A stretch of DNA of 64,000 bases, from the NCBI RefSeq assembly GCF_049243985.1, contig NC_135374.1, positions 67,323,434 to 67,387,433 on the forward strand, in the 5' to 3' direction. The position numbers were made by a program, and so were the translations under genes. Below the pieces are notes generated by a model that ran no database searches, was not told the origin of the DNA, and saw only the letters and a list, made by a program, of their open reading frames with translations. Source of the DNA: Paroedura picta. Taxonomy: Eukaryota > Chordata > Lepidosauria > Squamata > Gekkonidae. Positions 47,467-58,100 of this stretch are shown piece by piece; within the stretch, counting starts at the first letter, position 1, and the number at the start of each line of letters is the position of its first letter.

Positions 47467-47752
47467 TGAATAAAGGTAAAGGTAAAGGTATCCCCTGTGC
47501 AAGCACCGAGTCATGTCTGACCCTTGGGGTGATGCCCTCTAGCGTTTTCATGGCAGACTCAATACGGGGTGGTTTGCCAGTGCCTTCCCAGTCATGACCG
47601 TTTACCCCCCAGCAAGCTGGGTACTCATTTTACCTACCTCGGAAGGATGGAAGGCTGAGTCAACCTTGAGCCGGCTGCTGGGATTGAACTCCCAGCCTTA
47701 TGGGCAAAGCTTTCAGACGGCTGCCTTACCACTCTGCGCCACAAGAGGCTCT
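47467..47752 (-). mobile_element. Sauria-type tRNA SINE with Bov-B-like tail, copy 3
   Basis: Minus orientation. Starts with repeated GGTAAA tail units and ends with CTGCGCCACAAGAGGCTC, the reversed head. Close to copy 2 in sequence, so relatively young. Confidence 0.9.
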
Positions 47753-47999
47753 TTTGAATACTTAACTGTAAATATCCCGTGGAATCCAATGAGACTTATC
47801 CCCAAATATGCATGCATCCTAAAATATTTAATTATTGATACCATAAGCATTAATTCTTAAAAGCACATGAATGTTAAAAGAAGATATAAACAGCTTCAGT
47901 CATCTCCAAGAATAGCAAACTACTGTTAAATTACATGTATAGCTTTTTACAGGAATAAAAATATGAAAAGCACAGGAATAACAGAATTCACATGCATAC

Positions 48000-48138
48000 C
48001 TCCTGTTTATGTTTGATTCTTTCTTTCAGATCAGATGCCACCCAAAGCAAATATTTGATTTTACCTGCTGTATAATTTTGTAGAGTTAGAAGATCACGAC
48101 CTTTCAACTGCATGCAAGTTTCAGTTGGGTGCCCAAAC
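48000..48138 (-). pseudogene. OTC: OTC exon 2
   Basis: 139 bp, equal to the mammalian exon, acceptor tgcag|G and donor GAG|gtatgc. It encodes the mature N-terminal part with QLKGRDLLTLQNYTAGKIKY and ends in KHKQE. An alternative AG 9 bp upstream exists, but the length match favours this border. The frame is open. Confidence 0.95.
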
Positions 48139-48586
48139 CTGCATTTCCTAAAATGACCAAATAAATATATCTCACAATTCAGCATTTGGCCTTTAGTCAC
48201 TTATGGTTGCTCTCAAGCAGCCTTTGGCCAATCCAGAATGTCTGATAAAAAGTACACACCCCAAATTCCTGTATCGACAATAAATACTTCCACGATATAT
48301 CCATAGGGGGAAATATGCAGGCACTGATAGATATGAAGGATTAAAAAATATATTAATGCTTTAAACTTCCACAAGATGTTTTATTGGAGAAGAAGCTGAG
48401 GTGGGAGCAAAAAACCTCTCTGCCTTCAAACTAGGTAATGTACACATCCCCATGTGCTGAAGCTTGAAAATATATACATTGCCCAATCTACACAAAAATG
48501 GTGATTTTGTGTACTAGGAGAATTGTGTGTCGTGTGCTCTCCAGGTACCCAAGGTGGGAATGGCAAAAATGTAATGACTGAAAAGT

Positions 48587-48803
48587 AGGGTTACCATCTC
48601 TGGCCCGGGAAATTCCTGGAAATCTGAGGGAGAGTGTTTGTGGAGGGGGGAAACTGGGAAAAGATATCATCTAGAATCTCTGGCATATCATAGAATTTAC
48701 TCTCCAAAGCTGCCGTTTCCAGCAAGAGACCTGATATATGTAGTATGGAGATGAGTTTTAATTCTAGGAGAACTCTAGGTCCCACCTGGAGGCTAGATAC
48801 CAT
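48587..48803 (+). mobile_element. TIR MITE of the AGGGTTGCCA...TGGCAACCC type, copy 2
   Basis: Starts TAGGGTTACCATCTC and ends 'cccacctggaggctagatacc'. The middle contains AAAGCTGCCGTTTCCAGCA, matching the family interior. Non-coding, diverged. Confidence 0.6.
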
Positions 48804-49296
48804 ACAAGGCTAGGGTGGTAGTGGTGGTACTAATAGTATCCGAAAAGGAACTGCGGTGGGGCTCCATGAATCGCTTAGCTTCATTTGCATTCGTTTTCAT
48901 CTTGTTCCCAGAGACCCAGCTGGAGGAGAGCAAACCCTGCCTCCAGCCTAAGTACATTTGATGACCCACTCTTTCTCTTCCACCTGATACAAAATGCAAT
49001 GGTCTTATTTTCTCACACTCAAGATGGGTTATATGGGACCAAGTAAATGTGCGGCAATTGATAAGCAAGTTGGGAAGGTCCAAGTATATCTCCATACAAG
49101 TACTGACACAACTCATTGTCTTTCAGTATCTATCTATCCATTTTTCATTCTTTTTCCTAAGCACTTATAATGGTGTATCTCCTGATGAATGGCCACCCAG
49201 ACTCCCTCCCCCCAGATTCTTTCACCAGATGTTTGGAAGTCATAACTGGATGGTTAGAGCAGAGTTTCCCGAACTCAGCCATTCCAAGATGAAGAT

Positions 49297-49395
49297 CCTA
49301 GAATAATATAATTGGAAGGGGCTAAGAGGTCATCGAGTCCAACCCCCTGTACAATGCAGGAACTCACAACTCCTGTGGCTGGGTAGGAAGGGACT
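49297..49395 (-). mobile_element. CR1-type LINE 3' end fragment
   Basis: 'taattggaaggggctaagag' then 'gtccaaccccctgtacaatg' is the conserved CR1 3' UTR pattern in reverse orientation, as at 826-990. Confidence 0.65.
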
Positions 49396-49399
49396 AGAC

Positions 49400-50095
49400 C
49401 AGGAAGTACAGTTGCCTACCCTGCTCCAAGTACAACTTAACATCTCATCCATGGTCAAGAATTTGGGCGTGATTCTGGGTGCCTTTCTATCAATGGAGGC
49501 TCAGGTCACTAGACTGCTTGGCATTTTTCCACATGCATCAGGCACAGCTATTAGCACCCTAGCGGTCCTTGGATAACCTGGCCACAATGATCCATGCAAT
49601 GGTCACTTTCAGATTGGCTTCTGCAACTTGCTTAGTGTGGGCCTTCCTTTGTCCTTGATCTGGGATTTGCAGCTGGTACAGAATGCAGCTGCTAAGGTCC
49701 TTACAGAAACATCTTGGAGGGCCCATATCTAGCCCGTGCAGCTGCACTGGTTACTGACTGTAATTTAGATCAAGTTCAAGGTTTTGGTACTGGCCTTTAA
49801 AGTCTTTTGCAGTCTGGGCCCCACATACCTGCAGGACTGCCTATCTCATCCCCCCTGCAGAGCTCTTCACTCAGTGGGTGTGAACTTGCTGATTATTCCT
49901 GGCCTGAGGAAATTATACCTGGCCTTAACCTGGGCCAGAGCCTTTTTGGTCCTAGCCCTGACCTGGTGGAATGAGCTCTTTGGAGAGCTGAGGGCCTTGT
50001 CAGAGCTTTATCAGTTCTGCAGGGCCTGCATGATGGAGCTCTTTGGCCAGGTCCTTGGTGGAGGCTAGGGCAGTTATGATCCAGGGCCCTTTCCA
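49400..50095 (+). mobile_element. L2-like LINE, ORF2 C-terminal part
   Basis: The plus-strand frame reads KVFCSLGPTYLQDCLSHPP and then RAFLVLALTWWNELFGELRA, the C-terminal block of L2-clade LINE proteins. Upstream DNA contains the 'gtacagaatgcagctgctaa' (VQNAAA) region. Broken; same family as 62410-63040. Confidence 0.75.
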
Positions 50096-50107
50096 AAGTG
50101 GCTAGAA

Positions 50108-51532
50108 TAAGGTGACCATGAATCCTGCATTTTGCAGAACAATCAGATTTTCTTTAAAAATGTCCCACGTCCCCGAACATTTTTTTAAAGTCCTGCCTAG
50201 CAAGCGGAGCTGGTCCCAACCCCTGCCGGCATCCTCCTCCTCCTCGCCCCGAGGAGGATCTCTCTCTCCTTCCTCCCCCTGTGCGCCCGCTGGAGGTGGC
50301 GGCCGGCTGGTTGAGCTGCTGCTCCCCTGTAGGCTCCTGAACCCTCCGGCCAGGTGTGATGACCCGGAGGAGCCGGGGCCCCATTGGGCAGAGCAGGGTG
50401 GAGGTGAGGCAGCCAGTCCTACCTGTGGGCAGCAGCTGGGCCTGAGGGAGCTGGAGGCAGTGGCAGAGGAGTAGCCATGCAATGGGCTCCGCCCTACTCC
50501 CCGCTTTGCTCCACCTGCCTGGCTGGCTGGCCAGAGAGGAGGCAGCTGCCGGCCTGGCTGCCGCGCCTGAGAGATCCTGGAGGGTGTGTATCTCGAGTAG
50601 GCAGCGTCCCACTCCACCACAGGCACCAAGCGCCATTCGGCAGGCAGCAGTCCCACCAGTGCAGCCCCCTCCTCCGGCCCGAGCCGGTGCCACCCACCCG
50701 GTCTCGCCTGCAGCTGGTGCATTTCTGGGTGAAACGGTCGGTCCCCTTCTTAATACCTCTAGCTTCATAAACAAAGAAACAGGGCTTTACCCTCATTTCC
50801 CCTCTGAAGCGGTGACCCTAAAGCTGCAATCTCCTCTTGTAATCACCCCATAGGTCTCCCTCCTGCTGGAATGCAGGCTTTATCTCAGAAGCCCTGGGAA
50901 AGATTGCGATGCACAGGAGAAGGGCAGCTGAAATAGCTCAAGGACCAAAGGGGATCATTATTTGTTCCATTGGGAGCTAGGACGTGCACTGAATGCCATC
51001 ATGTGCTGGCTCACCCACAGAGAAAATAATGTTCCAGATAATGCCACTGAAAACAGCATGAGGGGAAAGCAGTGATCCATCCTTATCTTGCTCAGCAGTC
51101 CGACTTGGACCCTGCTGCACATTAACTCACTTATCTATTTAGAATGTTTCTCTGTGCCAACTCTTCACAGACCAGATTAAGACGGCTTTCAATTAAAAGC
51201 TAAATTATCAAAGCCGTGAAAAAACGCAAGCCATTAGATTCATGAGATGTCACTGGGGACAGTAGCTACTGTACAGCTGCAATTGCATGTGGTGAACTTG
51301 TGTAGTTTGTTGTTTATAGCTAGGCTCTGACCAGCAAACGGCTGCACCATCATGCACGGGCTCTCGGCTGGGCTCGTTCCCCATCCGCCTCCCAGGGGAA
51401 GCCTTTCTGTGACATCACCAGGAGGGCTCCCTGGTTGCAAGGGTTGAGTGGTGATTCCAGAACTCCAGTGGTTTTGGCAAACCACTGGTCAATGGCGCCC
51501 CTCTTTATCAATCTTAAAATCTGGTCACCTTA
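50108..51532. mobile_element. hAT-like element with TAAGGTGACC termini
   Basis: 1425 bp bounded by TAAGGTGACCA (left) and its inverted copy TGGTCACCTTA (right). The 8-bp flanks GGCTAGAA (50100-50107) and GGCTGGAA (51533-51540) match 7 of 8. The TAANG-type start plus 8-bp duplication fits the hAT superfamily. The left 600 bp are GC- and CpG-rich; the right half is AT-richer. No transposase motif was seen, so non-autonomous. The ~200-residue open frames on both strands in the GC-rich part have no recognisable domain. Confidence 0.75.
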
Positions 51533-51639
51533 GGCTGGAACAACTGCCCACCCCCTTTCCAACTGTACCCGAGGCATGAGGTTATTTGTAGTCCATGGGG
51601 GGTAGGGGTGGATTTTTTGCCACCGGGGAGAGATATCCG

Positions 51640-51735
51640 ATTTATTGTTTTATTATTGTGGGGATTCTATTGTACTATGAGATAACTTGCCTGGGAGTGG
51701 CAGGCTATAAATCAAATAAATGAGTAAATATGATT
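51640..51735 (+). mobile_element. LINE 3' tail fragment
   Basis: 'ggagtggcaggctataaatc' followed by AAATAAATGAGTAAAT is a typical CR1/L2 terminal block, plus strand. Confidence 0.55.
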
Positions 51736-51794
51736 TGCTTCTCCCGTTTGACCCCAGAACAATGCTATGACATATAGCTGAGTAAGAATGACTA

Positions 51795-51885
51795 ATGTAT
51801 CTGAGGAGGCGTGTGTGCCCACGAAAGCTCATACCGTTAATAAAACTCTGTTGGTCTTAAAGGTGCCACTGGAATCTAAATTCAT
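51795..51885 (+). repeat. Interspersed repeat related to 20686-20862
   Basis: 'cccacgaaagctcatacc' and 'ggtcttaaaggtgccactgg' are the reversed left end of the 20686 repeat. Confidence 0.55.
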
Positions 51886-52844
51886 ACTGATCAAGGATCT
51901 GAACAGAGATTTTAACCCAAGTATCCCAGGTCCTAGTCTAAATCCTATAGCCTGTATTTCATATTTGTTGTTCAGTGATGTAGCTGGTTGGATGACTAGT
52001 TCAGATGGCAATCCATGGGCATCTCTGGGTGAAACCCTTTGTGTTCTCTCACATAAGTGCATAGCTGCTATGTGAAGAAGTAAAACATGGCAGCTGGGAA
52101 CACCAATGCCCTACTCTGACATTGGATATCTCAGCTTCCATCTGGAGAGTCCTCATAGGAAATGCAGTATGTCCTGTAAATAGTGTTTCCTCTCTTTGTC
52201 TATTTAAGCCTTCGCACTAGACTGGCCTGGCCTCTGAGGCCACGATACCCACTGCTTACAATTACAACGGATCTTGGAAAATATAATATTTCTTTTAACA
52301 TGCTAACAATATCTTTCTAGTAGTGCTACTTTGCACTATCAACATCCCATCATTTTTCCATGTCATTGAGAATGTTATCATATTAACAACATTTCAATAG
52401 CTGGTTAATACCATCTTTGCTGCCACTAACAAATTATCTATTCATAATTTATCAGAGAACTGAAAATAAAATAAAAATGAGTAAGGCAATTAGTGGATCC
52501 ATTTCCTCTGCAATTCTTCCTGTGGGTTATTTATGGTTATTCTACGACCCCTGCCTCTGCTACGTTCATCTGATCATACCTGTCAGAAAAGAAAGCGACA
52601 TTTCTCCTCTCGTGCTGCATAGAGTTGTAGAACAAAAGTCTATAAACAGGGAGTGAAATGGTAGTAATATCCTTGACAATGTCACAGTAGTATGCATTGA
52701 TCATAATTTTGGGGTTTTGGAATGCTCTTAAACAAAAATGGAATGGTTCATTATTTTTAGAAATGTGGAGGGTTACAATTGGGACTATACAGCCCATGAT
52801 TTCTTTCCCAGCTCAGACATATGATGTTTGAACTAATCACTTAC

Positions 52845-52921
52845 CAAACACACAGCTCCAGATACATGTTCATCTTGTTTGCATTTCCAGAACTGCATAG
52901 GAACCTCAAATTAAACAGCAT
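52845..52921 (-). pseudogene. OTC: OTC exon 1: start codon and mitochondrial leader
   Basis: 77 coding bases starting ATG and ending at a consensus donor gtaagtg, the same length and phase (25 codons plus 2 bases) as human exon 1. It begins MLFNLR, as in mammals. The rest of the leader is poor in basic residues: one Arg (R6), one Lys (K16) and one Glu (E22), against four Arg in the human leader. The first six residues and the exact exon length support this exon and start. A TATA-like TTTATAAC lies only about 31-38 bp upstream of the ATG (52952-52959), probably too close to be the core promoter. Confidence 0.85.
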
Positions 52922-54083
52922 GCTTATTCAGTACTATGTCCCTAACTGAAGTTATAAAGAAGAAATTTATTTATTTATCATACTTATATACCGCCCTCCA
53001 ATGTTTTTCCTTGCAGTGAAAGGGCAAAGGTAAAACTGCATGAGATCTAGTTATCTCAAATGTTTACCTGAGAGACCTGCCCATGGCTAAGAGGATATTT
53101 TACCTTATGCAAAAACTAAAGATCAATGTCATTAGGTGGACTGCAAAATCCATAGGTTGTATCAACAAAAGGGACCAGGATGAATCACAGCAATACCCAT
53201 GAACTATTTAAACATTTATTGATGTCTTTTCATCATAGAGGAATCATTCTACTTCTCAGTTACAACGCAATCCTGAGCATGTATACTCAGATGCAGACCC
53301 ATCATAAACATGTTTAGGATTTCAGCCAAGCCAAATATGATGCAGGCACTGCACACAGACCACCAGTTCACACATCTTCCCTTTTTTGAGGTAGGACAGT
53401 ACAAACCTCCAGGATTGCCAACTTTAGCTTGAGAAAGAAGTCCCGGGGATCTGGAAGTGGTGCCTAGGAAAGCCAGAGTTTAGAAAGGTGCAGGGCGTCA
53501 AAAGAAATGTAATACCACAGAGTCTACCCGCCAACGCTGTCATTTCCTCCAAGGAAAGTGATCTCTGTCACCTGGGGATCAATTTAACTGGGAAGTGGTC
53601 GGAAGCAGCAGAACAAAGCTTGAGTCTTAGAAGTCTCAAACTTTGTTCCCCTGGGGATCTGTTGTACTAGCGGGAGGCTCCACCTGGAGGCTGGCAAACC
53701 CTAGACAAAGCCCATTCAAATAAAATAGGCTCTTAAACTGAGCAATTGACAGACACAGAACGGAACGATCCGGGCGCTCATGCATAATCCACCGCCAGGA
53801 GGAGCTCTAAGCAGCAAAAACTCCCCTTCCCCCAAGACTTCATAAGCGTCTCTGGCCACGGATTTTTTTTTTTTTAAAAAGGTTCCCCGCAATCTTCCTT
53901 TCTGGTTCAGATTAAAAGCTACAGAAGAATCTTGTGGCGAGATGCCGCCGACTCCGCGGCTCTTTCTCATTTTGGGTTATGTTAGTCGCCGGCCGACTCC
54001 TCTTAGAGCCACAGACTGAGCACAGCTCCCCCTCTGACATTTGGCTCCGTGCGGAAGCCACGGGAACAAATAAAAGCAGCAGG
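52922..54083. other. OTC-RPGR spacer
   Basis: Head-to-head interval. 52965-53005 is a reversed LINE 3' tail (TTATTTATTTATCAT, 'tataccgccctcc'). A MITE lies at 53411-53703. From about 53750 GC content rises towards RPGR. Confidence 0.55.
53411..53703 (+). mobile_element. TIR MITE of the AGGGTTGCCA...TGGCAACCC type, copy 3
   Basis: Starts AGGATTGCCAACTTTAG and ends 'ccacctggaggctggcaaac'. The interior holds 'tcatttcctccaaggaaagt' with GATCTCTGTCACCTGGGGAT, the family signature, plus what appears to be a partial internal repetition. Confidence 0.65.
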
Positions 54084-54162
54084 CCATTGGAAACGCTCCC
54101 CTTTCCCGCAAGCACACGGCTCGCTGGTGGCTGCCTCTGCGGGGCGGGGAGGGGCGTATAAA
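54084..54162 (+). promoter_or_regulatory. Candidate TATA-type core promoter upstream of RPGR
   Basis: Inverted CCAAT (CCATTGG, 54084-54090), a GC box (GGGGCGGGG at 54141-54149) and TATAAA (54157-54162) in correct order and spacing on the plus strand. It would start transcription near 54190, about 750 bp before the RPGR ATG. It may drive an upstream RPGR leader or a separate transcript, or belong to an unrecognised repeat. Inference from motifs only. Confidence 0.45.
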
Positions 54163-54194
54163 GCAGAAAGGGAACCATGTTGTTGTCGGCGACC

Positions 54195-54311
54195 ATGGAA
54201 CGGAAGACGGCCAAGCCCTTAGCAGCTGGCAATCAGTGCAGAGAAACTGGGTGGGGCAGGATTTCAAGCAATGCATTTCAGATTGTACGATTTGCCAGGA
54301 AAGCTAAATAA
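54195..54311 (+). CDS. Short ORF downstream of the TATA motif (38 codons)
   Basis: ATG in a textbook Kozak context (GCGACCATGG), about 33 bp after the end of TATAAA. It encodes MERKTAKPLAAGNQCRETGW and 18 more residues, then TAA. I recognise no family, and there is no signal peptide or membrane segment. It could be a small open frame in a 5' leader or noncoding RNA, and may be chance. Confidence 0.25.
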   Translation: MERKTAKPLAAGNQCRETGWGRISSNAFQIVRFARKAK

Positions 54312-54399
54312 ATAAAAAACGCCGGCTGGTTAAAAACAATACCAAAAAAAGAAGAGCATATTTAGACGGTGATTGACAGGCCACCAATTAAAACCTTTT

Positions 54400-55140
54400 C
54401 GAACCCAAACGCAGCAGTTTCCAGAATCCTGGCAGAAGGCAAACGCTTTTAGTTGCTTAGGAAGGGAATTGCGCTGATTTACGAAGGCCTCGTACTTGAC
54501 AGTACACATCCACGCCGCGCCACAATACAAATGCTCAGATCGCGACTTCGGCCTTTTTACTTCCGTTCCCGTTTCTTTATTTTTATTCCTGTTTCGTTGT
54601 TTAGCTTTTTTCTTTTTTCTTTTTTTTGGTACGGCTCTCGCCCAACAATCTTCCTGAGTTGGTTTCCGGATCGAAGCCCCAGCACGAAAAGAACTGAAGC
54701 CCCGTATTTGTGGGCCGGCCCACCTATTACACGCAAGCCGGAAGTCCCGGTTGAGAACCGTGAAGGTTGTAACTCCCGGCCTTGCTTCTCTCTATGGTCG
54801 CTTGAGGTGACGCTCTGCAGCAGCCTGCAAGGGCTCTCTGTGGTCCAGCCAGCCGCCGTTGCTAGTAGCAGGAGGTTTGTTTACTTCCGGGACTGGCGGC
54901 GCTCCCGGCTGTGTCTCCCTCCGCGGCCCTTTCCCCTCCCCCTGTCATGGGGGAGGCCGAAGAGCAGGTGCCCGGTGAGTTCCCCGGCCAGGGACGCCGA
55001 CGACGACGGCGACTCTCCCTCCCTCCCTCCTCTGCCTTCTCAGCGATGCCCGCGCATGGCAGGATCCCCAGCTGCTCCTCCTCTTTCTTCGCCCCTGGAT
55101 CCTTCATTTCCAGCCCACCTAGGCTTCCTTGGCGTTAAGC
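54400..55140 (+). promoter_or_regulatory. RPGR: CpG-island promoter of RPGR
   Basis: GC- and CpG-rich DNA spanning RPGR exon 1, with CCTCCC/CCGCGG elements just upstream of the ATG and no TATA box in the last 150 bp. This fits a housekeeping-type promoter. A bipartite pyrimidine tract (T-rich, 54570-54630) lies inside. Confidence 0.75.
54947..54974 (+). CDS. RPGR: RPGR exon 1
   Basis: 28 bp: ATG plus MGEAEEQVP and one base, then donor gtgagt. Human exon 1 has the same length and phase (MREPEELMP). Start chosen for length, phase and Kozak context. Confidence 0.92.
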
Positions 55141-58100
55141 CCCACTGACGCGAGCGGGGCTTTCCGCCAAGGTCTGTGTTTCTGCTTTTTAAAACCCCAT
55201 CAGGCAGTCTCAGAGGAGTAGCTGCCTTAGGTTGCGGTAGCGAAGGAAAACTGGAAATAAACGGCCCCATAAAAGCTCATGAGATTTTGTTCCAGTAGAA
55301 GTTTTCTTGAAGCAGAGTTCACTTCATGAGATGCATTCATACATTTGACTCTTGAATTTATTGATTTGAAATTTTTTAAAAGTGCAACTGGACGCATTCT
55401 TAACAAAAACAGAGTCCAATAGCACATTTAAGAACAACAAAGATTTATTCCAGGTGTGCTTGGGATGCATAACTAGTTAGCATGGTGGTGCATGGCCGTT
55501 CTTAGTCCTTGGAGCGGTTTGTCTGGTTAATTCTGATAACAAACGAGACTCTGGCATGCTAACTAGGTGCTATTAGACTCTATTTTTGTTGTGCTACTTC
55601 AGACCAACACGGCTACTCACTGGACTCTTTCTTGTTAGACAGGAGGTTCAGTGCATTTTAATCTCTGCTTCTATAAGATTGTTGTGTACTCCACCTGTAA
55701 ACACTGAAGAGTTTGTGCCTTCTCTTAACATGCTCATCTTACTGTGTGTTCTCAGTGGCTCTTTTTTGCCACTTGCAAAGCATGCTTTCAGTATTGAACA
55801 ATTTAACTGTGCCTGTAGAACTGTTAATGTAAATCTTCTGACTAACATGCTGGTTGGCTGGTGTGTGTATGCATGTGTTAACATGTGTTAGCAAGTGGGT
55901 CAGTGGGAATGTCTTTCAGCGGTATTTATTTACAGTTATATAAGCAGTTTTGCTTGCTCTCTAAGAACCTGGGGAGAACAGGTAGAGATTGCCACCTGCA
56001 AATAGGGGAGGGTGTACATAGGGAGGATGTTAGGATCTGTTGGTGTTTATCATCTTTTGCGTTGCAAAATGTTCTGACTTGGGGTTAAGCAAATATGTAA
56101 CCAGTTTTCTTTCTTCTAGTATCAGGTGCTATATTCACATTTGGAAAAAGCAAATTTGCAGAAAATGTTCCTAGCAAGTTTTGGTTTAAAAGTGACAATC
56201 CTTTACATATATCATGTGGAGATGAACATACTTCTGTTGTTACAGGTTGGTGTTAAAAAAGTTGTTTTCCAATGTCCACACTTTTGAATCAATGGTTTTG
56301 CTGCTGTCTTTTAGAAGTACTACTATAAGTTATCTGAGAAGCATTAAAGACTGTTATCCTAAGTACATTTACAGCACAATCTTAGCCTTGGGTGTTTCAT
56401 AGAAGCAGTAATGTGATTGTCAAAACATGACTTGTATTTCCAATGAGTGCAAAGTGAAAATATTAATATACCTATTCTGGATGTATGGAGACACAAATTA
56501 CACAGGAAGTACCGAAGTACAAGGAACAAGAGACGTCAATTTCTTTTTGTACCACTTTAGTTTAATATCTGAAGATACTCTGAGATGTGTATGATAAACT
56601 AAGGTTGGCGAATGGCTGAGGTTCTATCAAAAATGCCAGCTGATGAGAGGATGTCTATCAGCAAAGCACAGCTCCCTTGCTTTCCCCTTTCTGCTACAAC
56701 TCCATATGCCCTCCAAAATGTTGCTCTTAGGGGATGAAGGAACCCTAGGAACAGCATGACAGGGAAAGTGTGAGGTCTACAGTCACCTGTTTCTATCACT
56801 GGAAATACTCAGTTGAATCCAACCTTATGTTTTTTTACCATTCTAGATTAATTTTAGATTAATGTCAAGAGCAGAAAAAAATGTGTAGTAAACTGAGAAA
56901 TTAATCTTCCTGTGTTATTCATTCATAAGCTACATATGTTTTTCTTAAGAAAGCAAATGTTCAGCACAGCAACTTCATCATACTGGAGTGCTTGAAACAA
57001 AATAAATTATGGTGGATTATTTTTTTGGTGTCTGTATTCTGTAGGAAATGGTAAACTGTATATGTTTGGAAGTAACAACTGGGGACAACTAGGATTGGGA
57101 ACAAAGAACACCATCAACAAGCCAACATGTGTGAAAGGTTTGTTTTGTATTATATGGCATTTTAGAAGATTTATTTATTATTTAATTTGTATCCTGCTAC
57201 TCACAAAGTCTTGGGGTGGCTAACAAAATAAAGATAAACCTGTACAATAAAATAAGTAGTATAAAATTGTAAAATAGATAAGATATAATAGAACTCCTCT
57301 ATAAAATCAACAACGGGCCCCCTTCATTGGTCCCAGCGTGGGTAAGTTAGACAGCCTGAGAGAAAATGGGACAATATATATTCAGCAATACACATATGTA
57401 TGCATAAACATGTATGTATGTATGTAGTGGAAGGCCAGAAATAACTGCTACCTGCAGTAGGTGCTCACTGGTCTCAATCAAAGACTTGGTGGAAGAGCTC
57501 TGTTGTATAGGCACTGTGGAACTGCTGGAGTCCAGGCAGGGCCCTGATCTCCTTGGGAGCTCAAGAGCGAGAAGGTGCACTTCCTGATCTGGTCTTGTCT
57601 CTTCCAGCTAGAGGAACTCTGCCTTTGAGGGGGTAAGCTTCAGGTGGTTTCATTAGAACCATTCTGTCGCAGCCTCCAAACATATGGCCAGGGCTTCTTG
57701 GGGGGGGGGGGGGAGATGTTACCTGACATTCCATCCATCAGGAGATGTTCAATTAAAAAAAAAAGATGTCTAATGTCACTTGGAACACCAGAGATACTGA
57801 GATAAAATCTTACATTGCATTAAGACTTGAGGTCATAGGCAATTCATGATCTTTTCACTGGCTCTATAAAGTCATTTCTGAAGATGTACTCCAGAAAACT
57901 TGATGTTTCGTTATTTAACCTAAAAGATGATGTGAAGAAAATGTAAGTTTTTGTTTGTTTTCTGGTAATGAGCGCCTAAGAAAAACACATCAACTCTGTT
58001 TTTAGAGACATTGAAAGAAATACTTAATGAATCATTTGATTATTCAGTTGTAAATAGAATTAGAAGACTCAATTTACTGCAGTTGTCCATCTTGCCACTG

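Larger units (their letters stand above)
45513..47999 (-). other. OTC: OTC intron 2
   Basis: Contains two Sauria-type SINEs and LINE 3' tails (45590-45660, and 46880-47125 with TAAACCACTCTGAGCC then (AAATA)n). The remainder is unassigned. Confidence 0.5.
48139..52844 (-). other. OTC: OTC intron 1
   Basis: Contains a MITE, a CR1 tail, an L2-like LINE fragment, a 1.4-kb hAT-like element and a repeat at 51795-51885. 48139-48586 and 51890-52844 show nothing recognisable. Confidence 0.55.
33113..52921 (-). pseudogene. OTC: Ornithine transcarbamylase gene, probably inactivated
   Basis: OTC is the mitochondrial trimeric enzyme joining ornithine and carbamoyl phosphate to make citrulline. Nine of the ten exons known from mammals are found in order on the minus strand over 19.8 kb. 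Seven have exactly the recalled human lengths (77, 139, 82, 154, 123, 54, 150 bp) with AG/GT borders. Conserved sites include STRTR (carbamoyl phosphate), R of ARVY, HPIQ and DTWISMG. Defects: exon 4 has a 5-bp deletion, giving a stop about 18 codons into the exon; exon 10 lacks 8 bp; exon 9 (HCLP cysteine, ENRKW) was not located between 33165 and 39063; the last base of exon 4 is A instead of G. The surviving exons are well conserved, so the loss looks recent. Alternatives are assembly errors, or that I missed exon 9. The locus lies between TSPAN7 and RPGR as in mammals, confirming orthology. Confidence 0.8.

Noticed and set aside
50102-50853. Overlapping ~120-206-codon open frames
   Set aside because: They fall in the GC-rich half of a TIR element and show no recognisable domain or splice structure.
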